From assembly GCF_003063625.1 (NCBI RefSeq), contig NZ_CP026604.1, positions 4,132,065 through 4,196,064 on the forward strand: a DNA stretch of 64,000 nt. The letters are read 5' to 3'. Under the pieces are notes generated by a model. It saw nothing but the letters and a program-made list of their open reading frames with translations. It was not told the origin of the DNA and made no database searches. The stretch comes from Saccharobesus litoralis. GTDB taxonomy: Bacteria > Pseudomonadota > Gammaproteobacteria > Enterobacterales > Alteromonadaceae. This document shows, in pieces, positions 19,123 through 30,232 of the stretch (position 1 is its first letter; each line of letters starts with the position of its first letter). Position numbers and translations under genes: made by a program.

Positions 19123-20136
<1,014 letters not shown>

Positions 20137-20178
20137 TGCTAAGTTAGCACTATCGCTAACTGAGTAGCTGCATAGTAA

Positions 20179-20206
20179 AATCCCTGCACTCGCGGGGATT
20201 TTTATT
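20179..20206 (+). terminator. Rho-independent terminator of gapA
   Basis: ATCCC...GGGAT stem around TGCACTCGC, with GC extension inside, followed by TTTTTATTTT. It lies about 45 bases after the gapA stop. Confidence 0.85.
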
Positions 20207-20318
20207 TTAGGGACTCTCTTTCATAGTAATCTTTGAAAAAGTTAAACCATTAACTCAAAACGTGTTGAATATTAATTAACACCTTTTAATTTAAAAATAG
20301 ATAAAAACTGGCGCAATC

Positions 20319-21215
20319 ATGAAAAATCCATTTTTAAAGTTTGATATTTTAGATCAATTAAGTGACCAAGTAAGCTATCGTGTTATCCCCGAAGGAATGC
20401 ACTACTGGTGGGTAGAAACAAATGAATACACAGCTGCTATTACATTATGTGGTGGACAACTTGTTTGGTTTGAACATAAAAATCATAAAGCGCCGGCGAT
20501 ATTTTTAAGTGATAAGTCGCATTTAAACGACAAAAAATCTTTGCGCGGTGGCACCCCTATTTGTTGGCCATGGTTTAATAAACACCCGTCAAGAGACGAT
20601 GTACCCAACCACGGCTTAGTTCGCAGCATACATTGGCAACTATTAAGCCATCAGTGTGACAATGGTGTCGTAGAATTAACGCTTTCACCCGTTATCGACC
20701 AAGCATACAAAAACTATGTGCCTGAAGGCGTTACCGTTACGCAAACATTAACTTTTAGTGACTCTGTTGAAATAGAGTTAGTTTCTGAAAACAAAAGTAA
20801 GCAAAACTTTGAATTTAGTGCCGCTCTGCATACTTACTTTAATGTCGGAGATATAAGAGAAACAGAAGTACGCGGATTAGCTCAATCACAATATATTGCG
20901 TTGAAAAACGATTGGCAGCCCGAAGATACCCCTAAAGTTTATAAGTTTCGTGAAGAAACCGACCGTATCCATTTAGATAAACCAGAGCTTGTCAGAATTT
21001 ATAGCCCAGTACAAAATTACGAGCTTTATCAATCTGGTCATAACAGTGTTGTCGTATGGAATCCTTGGCAAGCACTCGCACAAAACACCCCAGGATTAGA
21101 AGGCGACTGTTGGCAAGAAATGCTTTGTATCGAACCTGGCGCTATTAAACCAACATTGGTTCTTAAACCCAATCAATCACACGCTTTAGTACAGAAAATA
21201 GTTGTATCTAATTAA
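20319..21215 (+). CDS. yeaD: D-hexose-6-phosphate mutarotase (YeaD-like aldose 1-epimerase family)
   Basis: 298 aa. Blocks SLRGGTPICWPWFNKHP, NHGLVRSIHWQLLS, EFSAALHTYFNVGDI and the C-terminal GDCWQEMLCIEPGA match the YeaD branch of the galactose-mutarotase superfamily. The catalytic His is in FSAALHTYF and the Glu in CIEPGA. Known activity of the branch: interconversion of the anomers of glucose-6-phosphate and related hexose phosphates. It lies downstream of gapA with a terminator between, the same gene pair as gapA-yeaD in E. coli, which supports orthology. Confidence 0.9.
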   Translation: MKNPFLKFDILDQLSDQVSYRVIPEGMHYWWVETNEYTAAITLCGGQLVWFEHKNHKAPAIFLSDKSHLNDKKSLRGGTPICWPWFNKHPSRDDVPNHGLVRSIHWQLLSHQCDNGVVELTLSPVIDQAYKNYVPEGVTVTQTLTFSDSVEIELVSENKSKQNFEFSAALHTYFNVGDIRETEVRGLAQSQYIALKNDWQPEDTPKVYKFREETDRIHLDKPELVRIYSPVQNYELYQSGHNSVVVWNPWQALAQNTPGLEGDCWQEMLCIEPGAIKPTLVLKPNQSHALVQKIVVSN

Positions 21216-21220
21216 ATACA

Positions 21221-21248
21221 AAAACGGCAGTCCATTGACTGCCGTTTC
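21221..21248. terminator. Terminator between yeaD and sirB1
   Basis: AAACGGCAGTC and GACTGCCGTTT form a perfect 11-bp stem with a 4-base loop, six bases after the yeaD stop. Short A and T tracts on both sides may let it serve the convergent sirB1 as well. Confidence 0.8.
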
Positions 21249-21292
21249 CCATTACTCGTACTGCTTCGTTTTAACTTTTTATTTGAACCCAA

Positions 21293-22255
21293 CTAGTGAA
21301 CACTATGCACACTAGGTAAATGCTCTTCAATTTGCGCTTTTAACATTTTAGCGATCGGATCTTCTGGGCACTGCTCAACAAAATATTCATAATCAGCAAT
21401 AGCTTGATTTCGACAATCTAATTGCTCTAACAAATACCCCCTATCTCGACGCAAATATGGGTTGTCAGGCTCTTGTTCGAGTAATACTTCACATATACTT
21501 AAAGCATGAGCAAATCTGCCTTCTGCAATCAACATGGCTTTAAACAGCGATATGGCTTTTAGAACAATCTCTTTGTCGCCGACCAAGGCTTTATTAATAA
21601 TTGTTTCATCTGGCGATCCAACCTCTGTTGCAGTTTGGGTGGGATCATTAAACTCAACATCGATTTGCTCTTGTTCAAGCTCTAGCGCGTCTTCATGAAT
21701 AGCGTCCAAACCAAATTCTTGCTCAAGCACTGAAATCAATGGGTTGTTGGCAAACGTTGCCTCAACATCTTGCCAATCCAACGAAATACCATTAGCGGGT
21801 TCCAAAAAGACATAACTCGCATCTGCCAATTCAATTCTCACTAAGTAAGGTCCCGGTGTGACAATGATCTCTGACTGCAAATTAATTGCTCGTGCAAAAT
21901 CACAAAACAAAATACTTAGTGCGCTTTGCTGCCCTGTGCGAAACGCTAATACATCACATAAATCAAAATGTTTTGCTTTTAGTGACGGCTCGTTTTTACT
22001 AGGTTGACTAAATAATGCATCAATAAAAAAGAAATCTAAAAGTTGGCGTATTTTATCAAGTTCATCTGCGGTATCAGGTATTTTTTGACGTAGTTCGGCA
22101 ACCACATCAACAAAAACTTGAGTGCTGGTTTCAACTTTTTCGGTTTTTAAAATTGGCTTCAATTTCTCTAAATAGGCGAGAAATAAAGATTTAACTGACG
22201 AAGGACTGGTAGCGATTTCTGGGTAAATAATAGGATGACTCAACAAAACAGACAA
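21293..22255 (-). CDS. sirB1: SirB1 family protein (transglutaminase-like plus TPR region)
   Basis: 320 aa. The central part (about 60-165) is a degenerate transglutaminase-like domain with FRTGQQSALSILFCDFARAINL and LVRIE. The C-terminus is helical and TPR-like (LSICEVLLEQEPDNPYLRRDRGYLLEQ, QAIADYEYFVEQCPEDP). This order is that of SirB1, whose biochemical role is unknown. Its position as the last gene of hemA-prfA-prmC-...-sirB2-sirB1 supports the name. An acidic linker at about 195-215 is unusually rich in Glu. Confidence 0.88.
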   Translation of the reverse strand: MSVLLSHPIIYPEIATSPSSVKSLFLAYLEKLKPILKTEKVETSTQVFVDVVAELRQKIPDTADELDKIRQLLDFFFIDALFSQPSKNEPSLKAKHFDLCDVLAFRTGQQSALSILFCDFARAINLQSEIIVTPGPYLVRIELADASYVFLEPANGISLDWQDVEATFANNPLISVLEQEFGLDAIHEDALELEQEQIDVEFNDPTQTATEVGSPDETIINKALVGDKEIVLKAISLFKAMLIAEGRFAHALSICEVLLEQEPDNPYLRRDRGYLLEQLDCRNQAIADYEYFVEQCPEDPIAKMLKAQIEEHLPSVHSVH

Positions 22256-22339
22256 ACGTTCTTTTTCAATACCTTAATTTATATGGGTTAAAAAACGAAT
22301 TTCAACCCATTTTCTATTACTAACATGCAAACGAGATAG

Positions 22340-22717
22340 CTACAACACAAAACTCTGTTTAGCCATAGCCAAATGAATAACAGAAGCGATACAAAACAAA
22401 CCGGCAGCTAAACCTGCAAGCCGATGAGTATTAGATTTAGCAATTTTAATCGTATATACCCCCAAGGCAATATAAGCGAATACTAGCAATAGCTTTTCAG
22501 TTAACCATGGAGCTTGAATTGGATATTGATGAATAATAGTCATCAATATTACTGCGGATACTAACAAAAATGTATCAACGACATGTGGCGTTATTTTAAC
22601 CCACTTAGCGTTAATTAAATCACTGTCACGAACAAGTAAAATAGTTCGAAAAACTAAAAGGCCAATACTAATGATGGCCAATAACATATGAGCATGCTTA
22701 ACTGCAAAATAGGACAT
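22340..22717 (-). CDS. sirB2: SirB2 family inner-membrane protein
   Basis: 125 aa with four predicted membrane segments (starting near residues 9, 44, 73 and 99) and the family opening YFAVKHAHMLLAIISIGLLVFR. Function is unknown; the gene belongs to the conserved hemA cluster. Its ATG lies two bases after the stop of the HD-GYP regulator gene, so the two are probably translationally coupled. Confidence 0.88.
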   Translation of the reverse strand: MSYFAVKHAHMLLAIISIGLLVFRTILLVRDSDLINAKWVKITPHVVDTFLLVSAVILMTIIHQYPIQAPWLTEKLLLVFAYIALGVYTIKIAKSNTHRLAGLAAGLFCIASVIHLAMAKQSFVL

Positions 22718-22719
22718 GG

Positions 22720-24264
22720 TTACTCTTGATCTGGATATTTATTTAATATGGCTTCAAATTCGTCGATACTATCGAGAAAATGACCGACTATAGTTGGGTC
22801 AAAATGTTTGCCGGCCTGACCCGCAATATAATCAATGACCTTTTGTTTAGGCCAAGCATCTTTATAACAGCGTTCATTACGTAATGCATCATAAACATCG
22901 GCTAATGCGACAATACGCCCATAAACATGAATATCTTCGCCTTTTTTGCCTTCTGGATAACCGGAGCCATCCCATTTTTCATGATGATCTTTGGCAATAA
23001 TAGCACCGGCTTTAATCAACGGGCGATCGCTACCCTGCAGTAAATTAAAACCTAGTAATGCATGCTCTTTCATATCGGTACGCTCTTCATCACTTAATTT
23101 AGCTGGCTTGTGTAAAATATCATCCGATATGCCAATCTTACCTAAATCATGTAATGGTGAAGCGCGCATTATTTTATCAGCCTCATCTTCACTCATACCT
23201 AGCTTGAGCGCCAAACTACGACAATACAGTGAAACTCGCTTAACATGATTACCGGTTTCTTTTGAACGACACTCTACAGCTTCACTTAAGCGCATGACTA
23301 TTTCGCGTTGCGTATCTTCTAAGTCACGGGTCAACAATACATTGTCGTAGGCTAATTGCACACTATTGGTAAACAACTCGATTAAGTGTTTATCTGTTGG
23401 GCTTAACTCATCATTTAAGCCAGCTATATATAACAAAGAACCTTTACAAGATTTGCTTTGGCAGTAAGCAATAACATAATCATCACCATAAACAATTTCC
23501 TTATTATTTAAAGCGGTAATAAACGCCCCCATCATGTCTTCATTTAATACCGACTTAACGGCTTTGCCTTCTGCATCGGCAAAATCGCCTTGACCAGCTA
23601 CAACGATTAAATCACCATTGCCCTCTTCTATGCCATTAGCCACCAAGGTGGTTGCGTACATGGCTTCACGCCCAGAGCTAATCACTGACGTAAGTTGCTG
23701 GACAATACCAGAAATGAAAGATTCCATTGAGTGAATTGAAAACAAGTTAGTCGAGGCTGAAATGATTTTTTCTAAGCCTTTGCGATTTTCCTCTATCGCT
23801 ATAATGTCTCGGTAAGAGCGTAAACTCGCCATGATAACGGTAAAGAGCTTTTGCGCAGTTAACTCGGTTTTAGATTTATAATCATTAATATCGTAGTTAA
23901 CAATAACTTGGCGTTCTGGAGCTTGACCGGGCTGGCCTGTTCGTAAAATAATTCGCACAAAATTATTTTGCGCTTGTTGACGAATATATTCCGCTACCCG
24001 CAATCCAGCATCGTCGGTTTCCATTACAACGTCTAACAAAATAATTGCCGCATCAGGGTGTTCATGAATGAGCTTTTTAGCTTCTTCTCCAGAATAAGCG
24101 CTGTAAAACTCTAAGCCTTTATGTTGAAAGCTAAAATCACTTAATGCCAGTTTAGTAACGGCATGCACTTCTGGCTCGTCATCGACAATAAGAATTTTCC
24201 AATTAGATTCTAGTGTTTCAACAACTTCGCTGTCGTCATCGGCAAATAAAAAGTCACTTACCAT
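22720..24264 (-). CDS. Response regulator with DUF3369 and HD-GYP output (cyclic-di-GMP phosphodiesterase type)
   Basis: 514 aa. A receiver domain at about 23-145 has acidic ILIVDDE, phospho-acceptor D78 (LLDVV) and the Lys region DYKSK. A DUF3369/GAF-like middle (about 160-310) follows. The HD-GYP domain at about 320-510 has HD at 372-373 in HDLGKIG, HHEKWDGSGYP at 427-437 and ALADVYDAL. Metal-binding and GYP residues look intact, so c-di-GMP hydrolysis controlled by phosphorylation is inferred. It sits inside the hemA cluster, 100 bases after prmC and 2 bases before sirB2. No cognate kinase is adjacent. Confidence 0.93.
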   Translation of the reverse strand: MVSDFLFADDDSEVVETLESNWKILIVDDEPEVHAVTKLALSDFSFQHKGLEFYSAYSGEEAKKLIHEHPDAAIILLDVVMETDDAGLRVAEYIRQQAQNNFVRIILRTGQPGQAPERQVIVNYDINDYKSKTELTAQKLFTVIMASLRSYRDIIAIEENRKGLEKIISASTNLFSIHSMESFISGIVQQLTSVISSGREAMYATTLVANGIEEGNGDLIVVAGQGDFADAEGKAVKSVLNEDMMGAFITALNNKEIVYGDDYVIAYCQSKSCKGSLLYIAGLNDELSPTDKHLIELFTNSVQLAYDNVLLTRDLEDTQREIVMRLSEAVECRSKETGNHVKRVSLYCRSLALKLGMSEDEADKIMRASPLHDLGKIGISDDILHKPAKLSDEERTDMKEHALLGFNLLQGSDRPLIKAGAIIAKDHHEKWDGSGYPEGKKGEDIHVYGRIVALADVYDALRNERCYKDAWPKQKVIDYIAGQAGKHFDPTIVGHFLDSIDEFEAILNKYPDQE

Positions 24265-24364
24265 CTTGCGGTTCCCTTACCTTTACAGGATGTGTTTCAA
24301 ATATAGGCTTAGCGTATTGAGTTAACATTACGTTAAGATAAATTATTATTTTGTAATTAAAGAC

Positions 24365-25228
24365 TTATGCGACAAATTGTGCAAGTGTAATTCGCTCTTG
24401 TTGCCCCAAATCGCGTAATGTTTTTATTTGTTTGTATTGGTATTTTTCAAATAAATGACGAACCTGTTCACCTTGTTCATAACCATGCTCTAAAATCAAC
24501 CAGCCCTGTTGACGTAAAAATCGCCTCGAGTTATCAATCAAAAAGTCCAAGTCTTTCAGGCCATCATTGTCAGCAACAAGCGCTGACAGCGGTTCAAACC
24601 GGACATCGCCTTGCGTTAAATGTGAGTCATTTTTGGCGATATAAGGTGGATTACTAACAATCAAGCTAAAAGCACTAGCAAACTCACTCGATGACTCGAA
24701 TGGACTAAACCAGTCACCCATTGCGACTTGAATATCTAGGTCGAGCTTTTTGGCGTTATCTTTTGCTAACTTGACAGCCTGTTCTATTTTATCACTCGCC
24801 CATATTTGCCAATTAGGCAGCTCACTCGCTAAAGCTAGGGCAATAGCCCCTGTGCCTGTTCCTAAATCTAATAATCGGCAGGGTTCCATTTGCTCTTGGT
24901 CAATCAGATTAAGCGCGGCTTCCACCAAGGTTTCTGTATCTGGGCGTGGAATTAAAGTTTTGTCGTTAACATTAAGTTCCAGCCCCCAAAACTCTCTAAC
25001 ACCGAGAATATGAGCAACAGGCACTCCATTTTTTCTTAACTCAACTAAATGATCATATTTTTCTTTTTGCGCTTGGCTTAAATATCTATCAGGCCAAGTA
25101 TAAAGATAGGTTCGATTATCTTTACCCAAAGCATTAAGTAACAATAATTCGGCATCCAGTTTTGCTGAATCAGAACCAATAAACAAAGAAGCGGCCCAAT
25201 TGACCGCTTCATTAATCGTTAAACTCAT
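24365..25228 (-). CDS. prmC: Peptide chain release factor N5-glutamine methyltransferase
   Basis: 287 aa. The SAM-binding motif LLDLGTGTGAIALALA and catalytic NPPY (in LIVSNPPYIAKND) are present, after the helical N-terminal substrate domain with LIPRPDTE. Known reaction: methylation of the GGQ glutamine of release factors. It lies 18 bases after prfA, whose product it modifies. Confidence 0.96.
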   Translation of the reverse strand: MSLTINEAVNWAASLFIGSDSAKLDAELLLLNALGKDNRTYLYTWPDRYLSQAQKEKYDHLVELRKNGVPVAHILGVREFWGLELNVNDKTLIPRPDTETLVEAALNLIDQEQMEPCRLLDLGTGTGAIALALASELPNWQIWASDKIEQAVKLAKDNAKKLDLDIQVAMGDWFSPFESSSEFASAFSLIVSNPPYIAKNDSHLTQGDVRFEPLSALVADNDGLKDLDFLIDNSRRFLRQQGWLILEHGYEQGEQVRHLFEKYQYKQIKTLRDLGQQERITLAQFVA

Positions 25229-25246
25229 AAAAATGCTAACTCGAGG

Positions 25247-26332
25247 TTACTCATTGGATAAAGAGGCAAGCAAATCAGCTTGATACTCTTGCATAATCGG
25301 GTCGAGCAAGGAGTTTAATTCACCTTCAACTACATCATTTAACTTATATAATGTTAAGTTAATACGGTGATCTGTCACTCGACCTTGAGGATAGTTATAG
25401 GTGCGGATACGCTCGGAACGATCACCACTTGCCACTAAGTTACGACGTGTTGAATCTTCTTCTTGTCTGCGCTTTTCATCTTCAGCCTGTTGCAAGCGAG
25501 CTTGTAATACTGACATGGCTTTAGCACGGTTTTTATGCTGAGAGCGCTCATCTTGACACTCGACAACTACACCTGTTGGTATATGAGTAATACGAATAGC
25601 TGAATCGGTTTTGTTAACGTGCTGACCACCGGCACCCGAGGCACGGAAAGTATCAATACGTAAGTCTGCCGTGTTGATCTCTATTTGCTCAGCTTCAGGA
25701 ATTTCCGGCATAACCACGACTGTACAAGCCGATGTATGGATCCGCCCCTGAGATTCAGTTTCTGGTACTCGTTGTACCCGATGTCCACCTGACTCAAACT
25801 TAAATCGACCATAAACAGAGTCACCTGTCACATAAGCGATAATTTCTTTAAACCCGCCATGTTCACCTTCGTTTTGACTCATAATTTCGATACGCCACCC
25901 CATAGATTCTGCATAGCGAGAATACATACGGAATAAATCACCAGCAAAGATAGACGCTTCGTCGCCACCAGCACCGGCTCGTATTTCGACATAACAGTTG
26001 TTATCGTCTTTCGGATCACGTGGCAATAGCAATATTTGAATATCTTGCTTTAGCACTTCAATACGAGACTGCGCATCTTGAATTTCATCAGCGGCCATTT
26101 CCCGCATTTCTTCATCGTCTTCTTGCAGCATTTCCTCTGCAGACGCTAAATCATCTTGTGCTTGCAAATAACTTTCATAAGCCTTAACAATTTCTTCAAG
26201 CTGAGAGTACTCTTTTGATAGAGCCTTAAATTTTTCTTGGTCAGATATTGTGTCTGGATCACCTAATAAAGCTTGCACTTCTTCATAACGCTCTTGCAAG
26301 CCTTCTAACTTTCTTAAAATTGACTCTTTCAT
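25247..26332 (-). CDS. prfA: Peptide chain release factor 1
   Basis: 361 aa, full length. The peptidyl-hydrolysis GGQ is G235-G236-Q237 in [14 protein letters not shown]. The codon-recognition region has [15 protein letters not shown] near 188-202, PET taking the place of the E. coli PAT tripeptide. Known role: termination at UAA and UAG. The gene begins 4 bases after hemA and precedes prmC, the conserved order. Confidence 0.97.
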   Translation of the reverse strand: MKESILRKLEGLQERYEEVQALLGDPDTISDQEKFKALSKEYSQLEEIVKAYESYLQAQDDLASAEEMLQEDDEEMREMAADEIQDAQSRIEVLKQDIQILLLPRDPKDDNNCYVEIRAGAGGDEASIFAGDLFRMYSRYAESMGWRIEIMSQNEGEHGGFKEIIAYVTGDSVYGRFKFESGGHRVQRVPETESQGRIHTSACTVVVMPEIPEAEQIEINTADLRIDTFRASGAGGQHVNKTDSAIRITHIPTGVVVECQDERSQHKNRAKAMSVLQARLQQAEDEKRRQEEDSTRRNLVASGDRSERIRTYNYPQGRVTDHRINLTLYKLNDVVEGELNSLLDPIMQEYQADLLASLSNE

Positions 26333-26336
26333 TTTA

Positions 26337-27593
26337 TTACTTTGCTCGTGAGCTTGATTGCTCAGTCATTAACTCTATAAATTCGTTTTTATCCGATTTA
26401 ACGGCTTCGCGGATAGCCAGTGTTGGTGCATGCATTAACTTACTCGTTAATTGATTAGCAAACGCTTTTAACACCTGCTCAGCATCCGCGCCTTGTGATA
26501 ATTGCTTTAATGCTTTGTCTAAACTTGTTTGTTTTAATGCTTCGCATTGCTGGCGGTATTCGCGTACATAATCAACCGACTTTAAGCTATCAAGCCATTC
26601 ATAAAACTCTTTCACCTGAGTGTTTATGATAGTTTTAGCTTGTTGTGCAGCCTTTTGACGTTGCTGTTGATTCTTTTCAACAATACCTTGTAAATCATCA
26701 ACTGTGTATAAATATACATTATCAATTGTATTAACTTCTTCTTCTATATCTCTTGGCACGGCAATATCTATCATCAACATAGGCTGGTATAACCGTTTTT
26801 TCAACGCCTTTTCAACCATGCCTTTACCAATAATAGGTAAAGGCGATGCGGTAGAAGCAACAACCACATCAGATTTTACCAATAATTCAGGGATTTCATT
26901 AAGCGTGGCGCATTGTGCCGAAAACTCATCAGCAAGACTTTTTGCGCGCTCTAGCGTGCGATTCGCTACGACAATATTCGTACATCCTGCTTCTTTTAAA
27001 TGCCGAGCGACTAATTCAATCGTTTCACCTGCACCGACCAACAAAACCTGCGACTTCGCTAAATCAGAAAAAATATGTTTTGCTAAATTGACAGCGGCAA
27101 AGGCGACTGAAACCGCAGAAGCACCAATTTCGGTATTAGTTCGAATATCCTTAGCAACAGAAAATGTCTTTTGAAACAGCTTTTGCAGAAGTTGTCCCAA
27201 ATAATCACGATTTTTTGCTTCTGAATAAGCTTGTTTCAATTGCCCTAAAATTTGTGGTTCGCCAAGTACTAGTGAATCCAAGCCCGCAGCGACTTCCATT
27301 AAGTGAGAAACTGCCTGCTGATGCGCATGAAAATAAATCGAATCGGCCAACTGTTTGCTTTCGACGTTGCTATGATAAGCAAACCAATTGACGACTTGTT
27401 GATGTGCTAATTCTTTAGCCACAACATAAACTTCAGTGCGGTTACAGGTATTAACTGAAACAACCTCATCAACTTGATAGGTATTTTTCAAATCCGCTAT
27501 GGCTTTATCAAGTTCTTCTGTGGAAAAAGCCACTTTCTCCCGTATACTAACCGGAGCTGTCTTGTGACTGACACCAAAAGAATAAAAAGCCAT
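26337..27593 (-). CDS. hemA: Glutamyl-tRNA reductase
   Basis: 418 aa from the ATG at 27593 ([16 protein letters not shown]). An in-frame start nine codons upstream would add residues absent from the family. Catalytic C50 lies in [10 protein letters not shown], and an NADPH-binding [13 protein letters not shown] and [13 protein letters not shown] follow. Known role: first step of C5 tetrapyrrole synthesis, reduction of glutamyl-tRNA to glutamate-1-semialdehyde. It is the first gene of hemA-prfA-prmC and is divergent from lolB; the promoters of both must lie within about 110 bases. Confidence 0.97.
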   Translation of the reverse strand: MAFYSFGVSHKTAPVSIREKVAFSTEELDKAIADLKNTYQVDEVVSVNTCNRTEVYVVAKELAHQQVVNWFAYHSNVESKQLADSIYFHAHQQAVSHLMEVAAGLDSLVLGEPQILGQLKQAYSEAKNRDYLGQLLQKLFQKTFSVAKDIRTNTEIGASAVSVAFAAVNLAKHIFSDLAKSQVLLVGAGETIELVARHLKEAGCTNIVVANRTLERAKSLADEFSAQCATLNEIPELLVKSDVVVASTASPLPIIGKGMVEKALKKRLYQPMLMIDIAVPRDIEEEVNTIDNVYLYTVDDLQGIVEKNQQQRQKAAQQAKTIINTQVKEFYEWLDSLKSVDYVREYRQQCEALKQTSLDKALKQLSQGADAEQVLKAFANQLTSKLMHAPTLAIREAVKSDKNEFIELMTEQSSSRAK

Positions 27594-27704
27594 AAAGCTG
27601 CCTGAAAAATCAATAAGCACTGAATTTGGGAATCCGCCGATTTTACGAGAAGGTAAACCAGAATAAAAGCGCTAACACTAATAGTTACTAAGAGTTTTGG
27701 CTAA

Positions 27705-28280
27705 ATGTCTAAAGTTTATACAATATTTGCTCTATGCGTATTAATTTGCGCTTGTACAACTTCACCCAAAATAACAGAACCAACCCAATATACGCGAGTA
27801 AACCAAATACATAGTTTTACTTTAAAAGGAAAAGTGGCCGTCATTAATCAAGGAAAACGAGAATCACTTAATTTTTACTGGCAACAAAATAATGCGGATT
27901 ATGATATAAAATTTACAACCTTTCTCGGCATTGAAGTGGCAAGAATTAAAGGAAATAACCAATCAATTGACATAATAGCCGACGGCGAAAACTATCAGTC
28001 AAACGAACCTGAAGTACTGTTACAAGAAGTCACTGGGTGGCCAATCCCAATTCGTAAATTAGCCCGCTGGATCACGGGTAATTACAGCGGCGTCGTCATG
28101 TCAAGGCATGATAACAACAAACCTAAGAAAGTATTAGCCCGTATTAATGAAAGTAAGGAATGGGTTATAGAGTACGCCAGCTATCAAGCACATATGCAAC
28201 TACTCTTACCTAAAAAAATTACACTTAAGCAACATAATAACCGTATTGTACTAGCCTTACATCGTTGGCAATTACTATAA
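27705..28280 (+). CDS. lolB: Outer-membrane lipoprotein LolB
   Basis: 191 aa. The lipoprotein signal ends with VLICAC, lipidation at C17. The mature part has FTLKGKVAVINQGKRESLNFYWQQ and ITGWPIP-like VTGWPIPIRKLARWITG, family landmarks. Known role: receives lipoproteins from LolA and inserts them in the outer membrane. It is the first gene of lolB-ispE-prs, the order conserved opposite hemA. Confidence 0.93.
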   Translation: MSKVYTIFALCVLICACTTSPKITEPTQYTRVNQIHSFTLKGKVAVINQGKRESLNFYWQQNNADYDIKFTTFLGIEVARIKGNNQSIDIIADGENYQSNEPEVLLQEVTGWPIPIRKLARWITGNYSGVVMSRHDNNKPKKVLARINESKEWVIEYASYQAHMQLLLPKKITLKQHNNRIVLALHRWQLL

Positions 28281-28304
28281 CTAAAAACTCGACTTCCTAA
28301 CTCT

Positions 28305-29159
28305 ATGAAAACATACACTTGCCCTGCGCCAGCCAAAATCAATTTATTTTTACACATTTGCAATCAGCGAGACGATGGTTATCACGAGCTACAAACCTTA
28401 TTTCAGTTTGTTGAATTAGCAGACCAATTAACTTTTACCCTCAATGCGACAGGTAACATCACGCTTTCAGGTGATTTGTCAGGTACTCAAGTACAAGACA
28501 ACCTAATTTTCCGAGCAGCAATGGCTTTAAAACCTTATGCTGTCGACGAAGCCGGTATAGAAATATTTATTGAAAAAAATATACCCAGTGGTGCCGGTTT
28601 AGGTGGTGGCTCATCAGATGCAGCAACGACGCTATTAATGCTAAACCAATTGTGGCAATTAAATTTAAGTTTAAACGAACTAGCAAAAATAGGATTAGGT
28701 TTAGGTGCTGATGTACCAATATTTATTCATGGCCACGCCGCGTTTGCTGAGGGTGTAGGTGAAACCCTGCTTAATGTTTCAACGGATACCAACGCAATAT
28801 TGTTAGCCATGCCAAAAAATTGTGCTATATCGACAGCAAAAATTTTTAGCCACCCAAACCTACCGCGTAACACAGCAAAAATAGATTTTAAGGATTACCA
28901 ATTTAGCCAAACTCACAATGATTGCCAAGCAATTGTAAAAGACCTGTATCCTCAGGTTGCAAACACATTGCGCTGGTTGGTAGAATACGCGCCGTCGAGA
29001 ATGACAGGTACAGGTGCATGTTGTTTTGCTTTATTGCCTGATATTAACAGCGCAAAAGCACTTGCAAGTCAATCACCCAATTTTGTTGATTGCTATGTAA
29101 CCAAAACAAGTAATGTATCCAGTGCACATACTTTTATTGCAGAAACATTTACTGCGTAA
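28305..29159 (+). CDS. ispE: 4-diphosphocytidyl-2-C-methyl-D-erythritol kinase
   Basis: 284 aa. The GHMP kinase fold shows APAKINLFLHI at the N-terminus, the ATP loop PSGAGLGGGSSDAATTLL, and the C-terminal MTGTGACCFAL. Known reaction: phosphorylation of CDP-ME in the MEP isoprenoid pathway. It begins 24 bases after lolB and is followed after 46 bases by prs. Confidence 0.96.
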   Translation: MKTYTCPAPAKINLFLHICNQRDDGYHELQTLFQFVELADQLTFTLNATGNITLSGDLSGTQVQDNLIFRAAMALKPYAVDEAGIEIFIEKNIPSGAGLGGGSSDAATTLLMLNQLWQLNLSLNELAKIGLGLGADVPIFIHGHAAFAEGVGETLLNVSTDTNAILLAMPKNCAISTAKIFSHPNLPRNTAKIDFKDYQFSQTHNDCQAIVKDLYPQVANTLRWLVEYAPSRMTGTGACCFALLPDINSAKALASQSPNFVDCYVTKTSNVSSAHTFIAETFTA

Positions 29160-29205
29160 ACTTTTCCTTTAATGACTTGATTTAACACACCTGAGGTTTT
29201 CTACT

Positions 29206-30153
29206 GTGCCTGATATGAAAATTTTTTGCGGTAATGCAACTCCTGAACTCGCTTCAAAGATTGCCGCTCGCTTATATACTAAAGTTGGTTCTGCGGACGT
29301 AGGACGCTTCAGTGATGGTGAAATCAGCGTTCAAATTAATGAAAACGTGCGTGGATCAGATGTATTTATCATCCAATCAACATGCGCGCCAACCAATGAT
29401 AATTTAATGGAATTGATCGTGATGATCGATGCCCTACGCCGCGCTTCAGCTGGCCGAATTACTGCGGTTATTCCTTATTTTGGTTACGCTCGTCAAGACC
29501 GTCGAGTTCGCTCTGCTCGTGTACCCATTACCGCTAAAGTAGTTGCAGACTTTTTATCGAGTGTTGGCGTTGACCGCGTTCTTACTGTTGACTTACATGC
29601 GGAACAAATTCAAGGCTTTTTTGACGTGCCTGTCGACAACGTATTCGGTAGTCCAATTTTGCTTGACCACATGTATACACAAAATTTTGAAAATCCAGTT
29701 GTCGTTTCACCCGATATTGGCGGTGTTGTCCGTGCCCGTGCAATTGCCAAACAATATGATGATTGTGATTTGGCTATTATTGATAAACGTCGCCCGCGTG
29801 CGAATGTTGCACAAGTCATGCATATTATTGGTGACGTAGAAGGCCGCGACTGTATTATCGTCGATGATATGATTGACACTGGTGGTACATTATCAAAAGC
29901 TGCCGCGGCATTAAAAGAACGTGGTGCCAAACGTGTATTTGCCTATGCCACCCACGCTGTATTTTCAGGCAAAGCTTACGATATTATTAAAGAATCGCAG
30001 CTAGATCGCCTAGTGATCACAGACTCTATTCCATTATCAAGTAAAATGCGTTCACTAGACAAAGTAGAACCACTAACACTAAGCGGCATGTTAGCTGAGT
30101 GTTTGCGTCGCGTTAATAATGAAGAATCAATATCAGCGATGTTTGAACATTAA
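29206..30153 (+). CDS. prs: Ribose-phosphate pyrophosphokinase
   Basis: 315 aa. The start is GTG ([16 protein letters not shown]), the same as the E. coli start, with a TGAGG Shine-Dalgarno upstream. Motifs: [26 protein letters not shown], the flexible-loop region [15 protein letters not shown] and the PRPP loop [13 protein letters not shown]. Known reaction: ribose-5-phosphate plus ATP gives PRPP, feeding nucleotide, His and Trp synthesis. A strong terminator follows. Confidence 0.97.
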   Translation: MPDMKIFCGNATPELASKIAARLYTKVGSADVGRFSDGEISVQINENVRGSDVFIIQSTCAPTNDNLMELIVMIDALRRASAGRITAVIPYFGYARQDRRVRSARVPITAKVVADFLSSVGVDRVLTVDLHAEQIQGFFDVPVDNVFGSPILLDHMYTQNFENPVVVSPDIGGVVRARAIAKQYDDCDLAIIDKRRPRANVAQVMHIIGDVEGRDCIIVDDMIDTGGTLSKAAAALKERGAKRVFAYATHAVFSGKAYDIIKESQLDRLVITDSIPLSSKMRSLDKVEPLTLSGMLAECLRRVNNEESISAMFEH

Positions 30154-30173
30154 ACCGCAGTTATTTTCAGCAA

Positions 30174-30203
30174 TAAAAAAGCGCCTCTAATGGCGCTTTT
30201 TTA
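30174..30203. terminator. Bidirectional terminator between prs and the LysR gene
   Basis: AAAAAAGCGCC and GGCGCTTTTTT form an 11-bp stem around TCTAAT, with A and T tracts on both sides. It can serve both convergent genes. Confidence 0.9.
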
Positions 30204-30232
30204 TTGCATGTTTTTTATTGAAAGCAGCGAGT

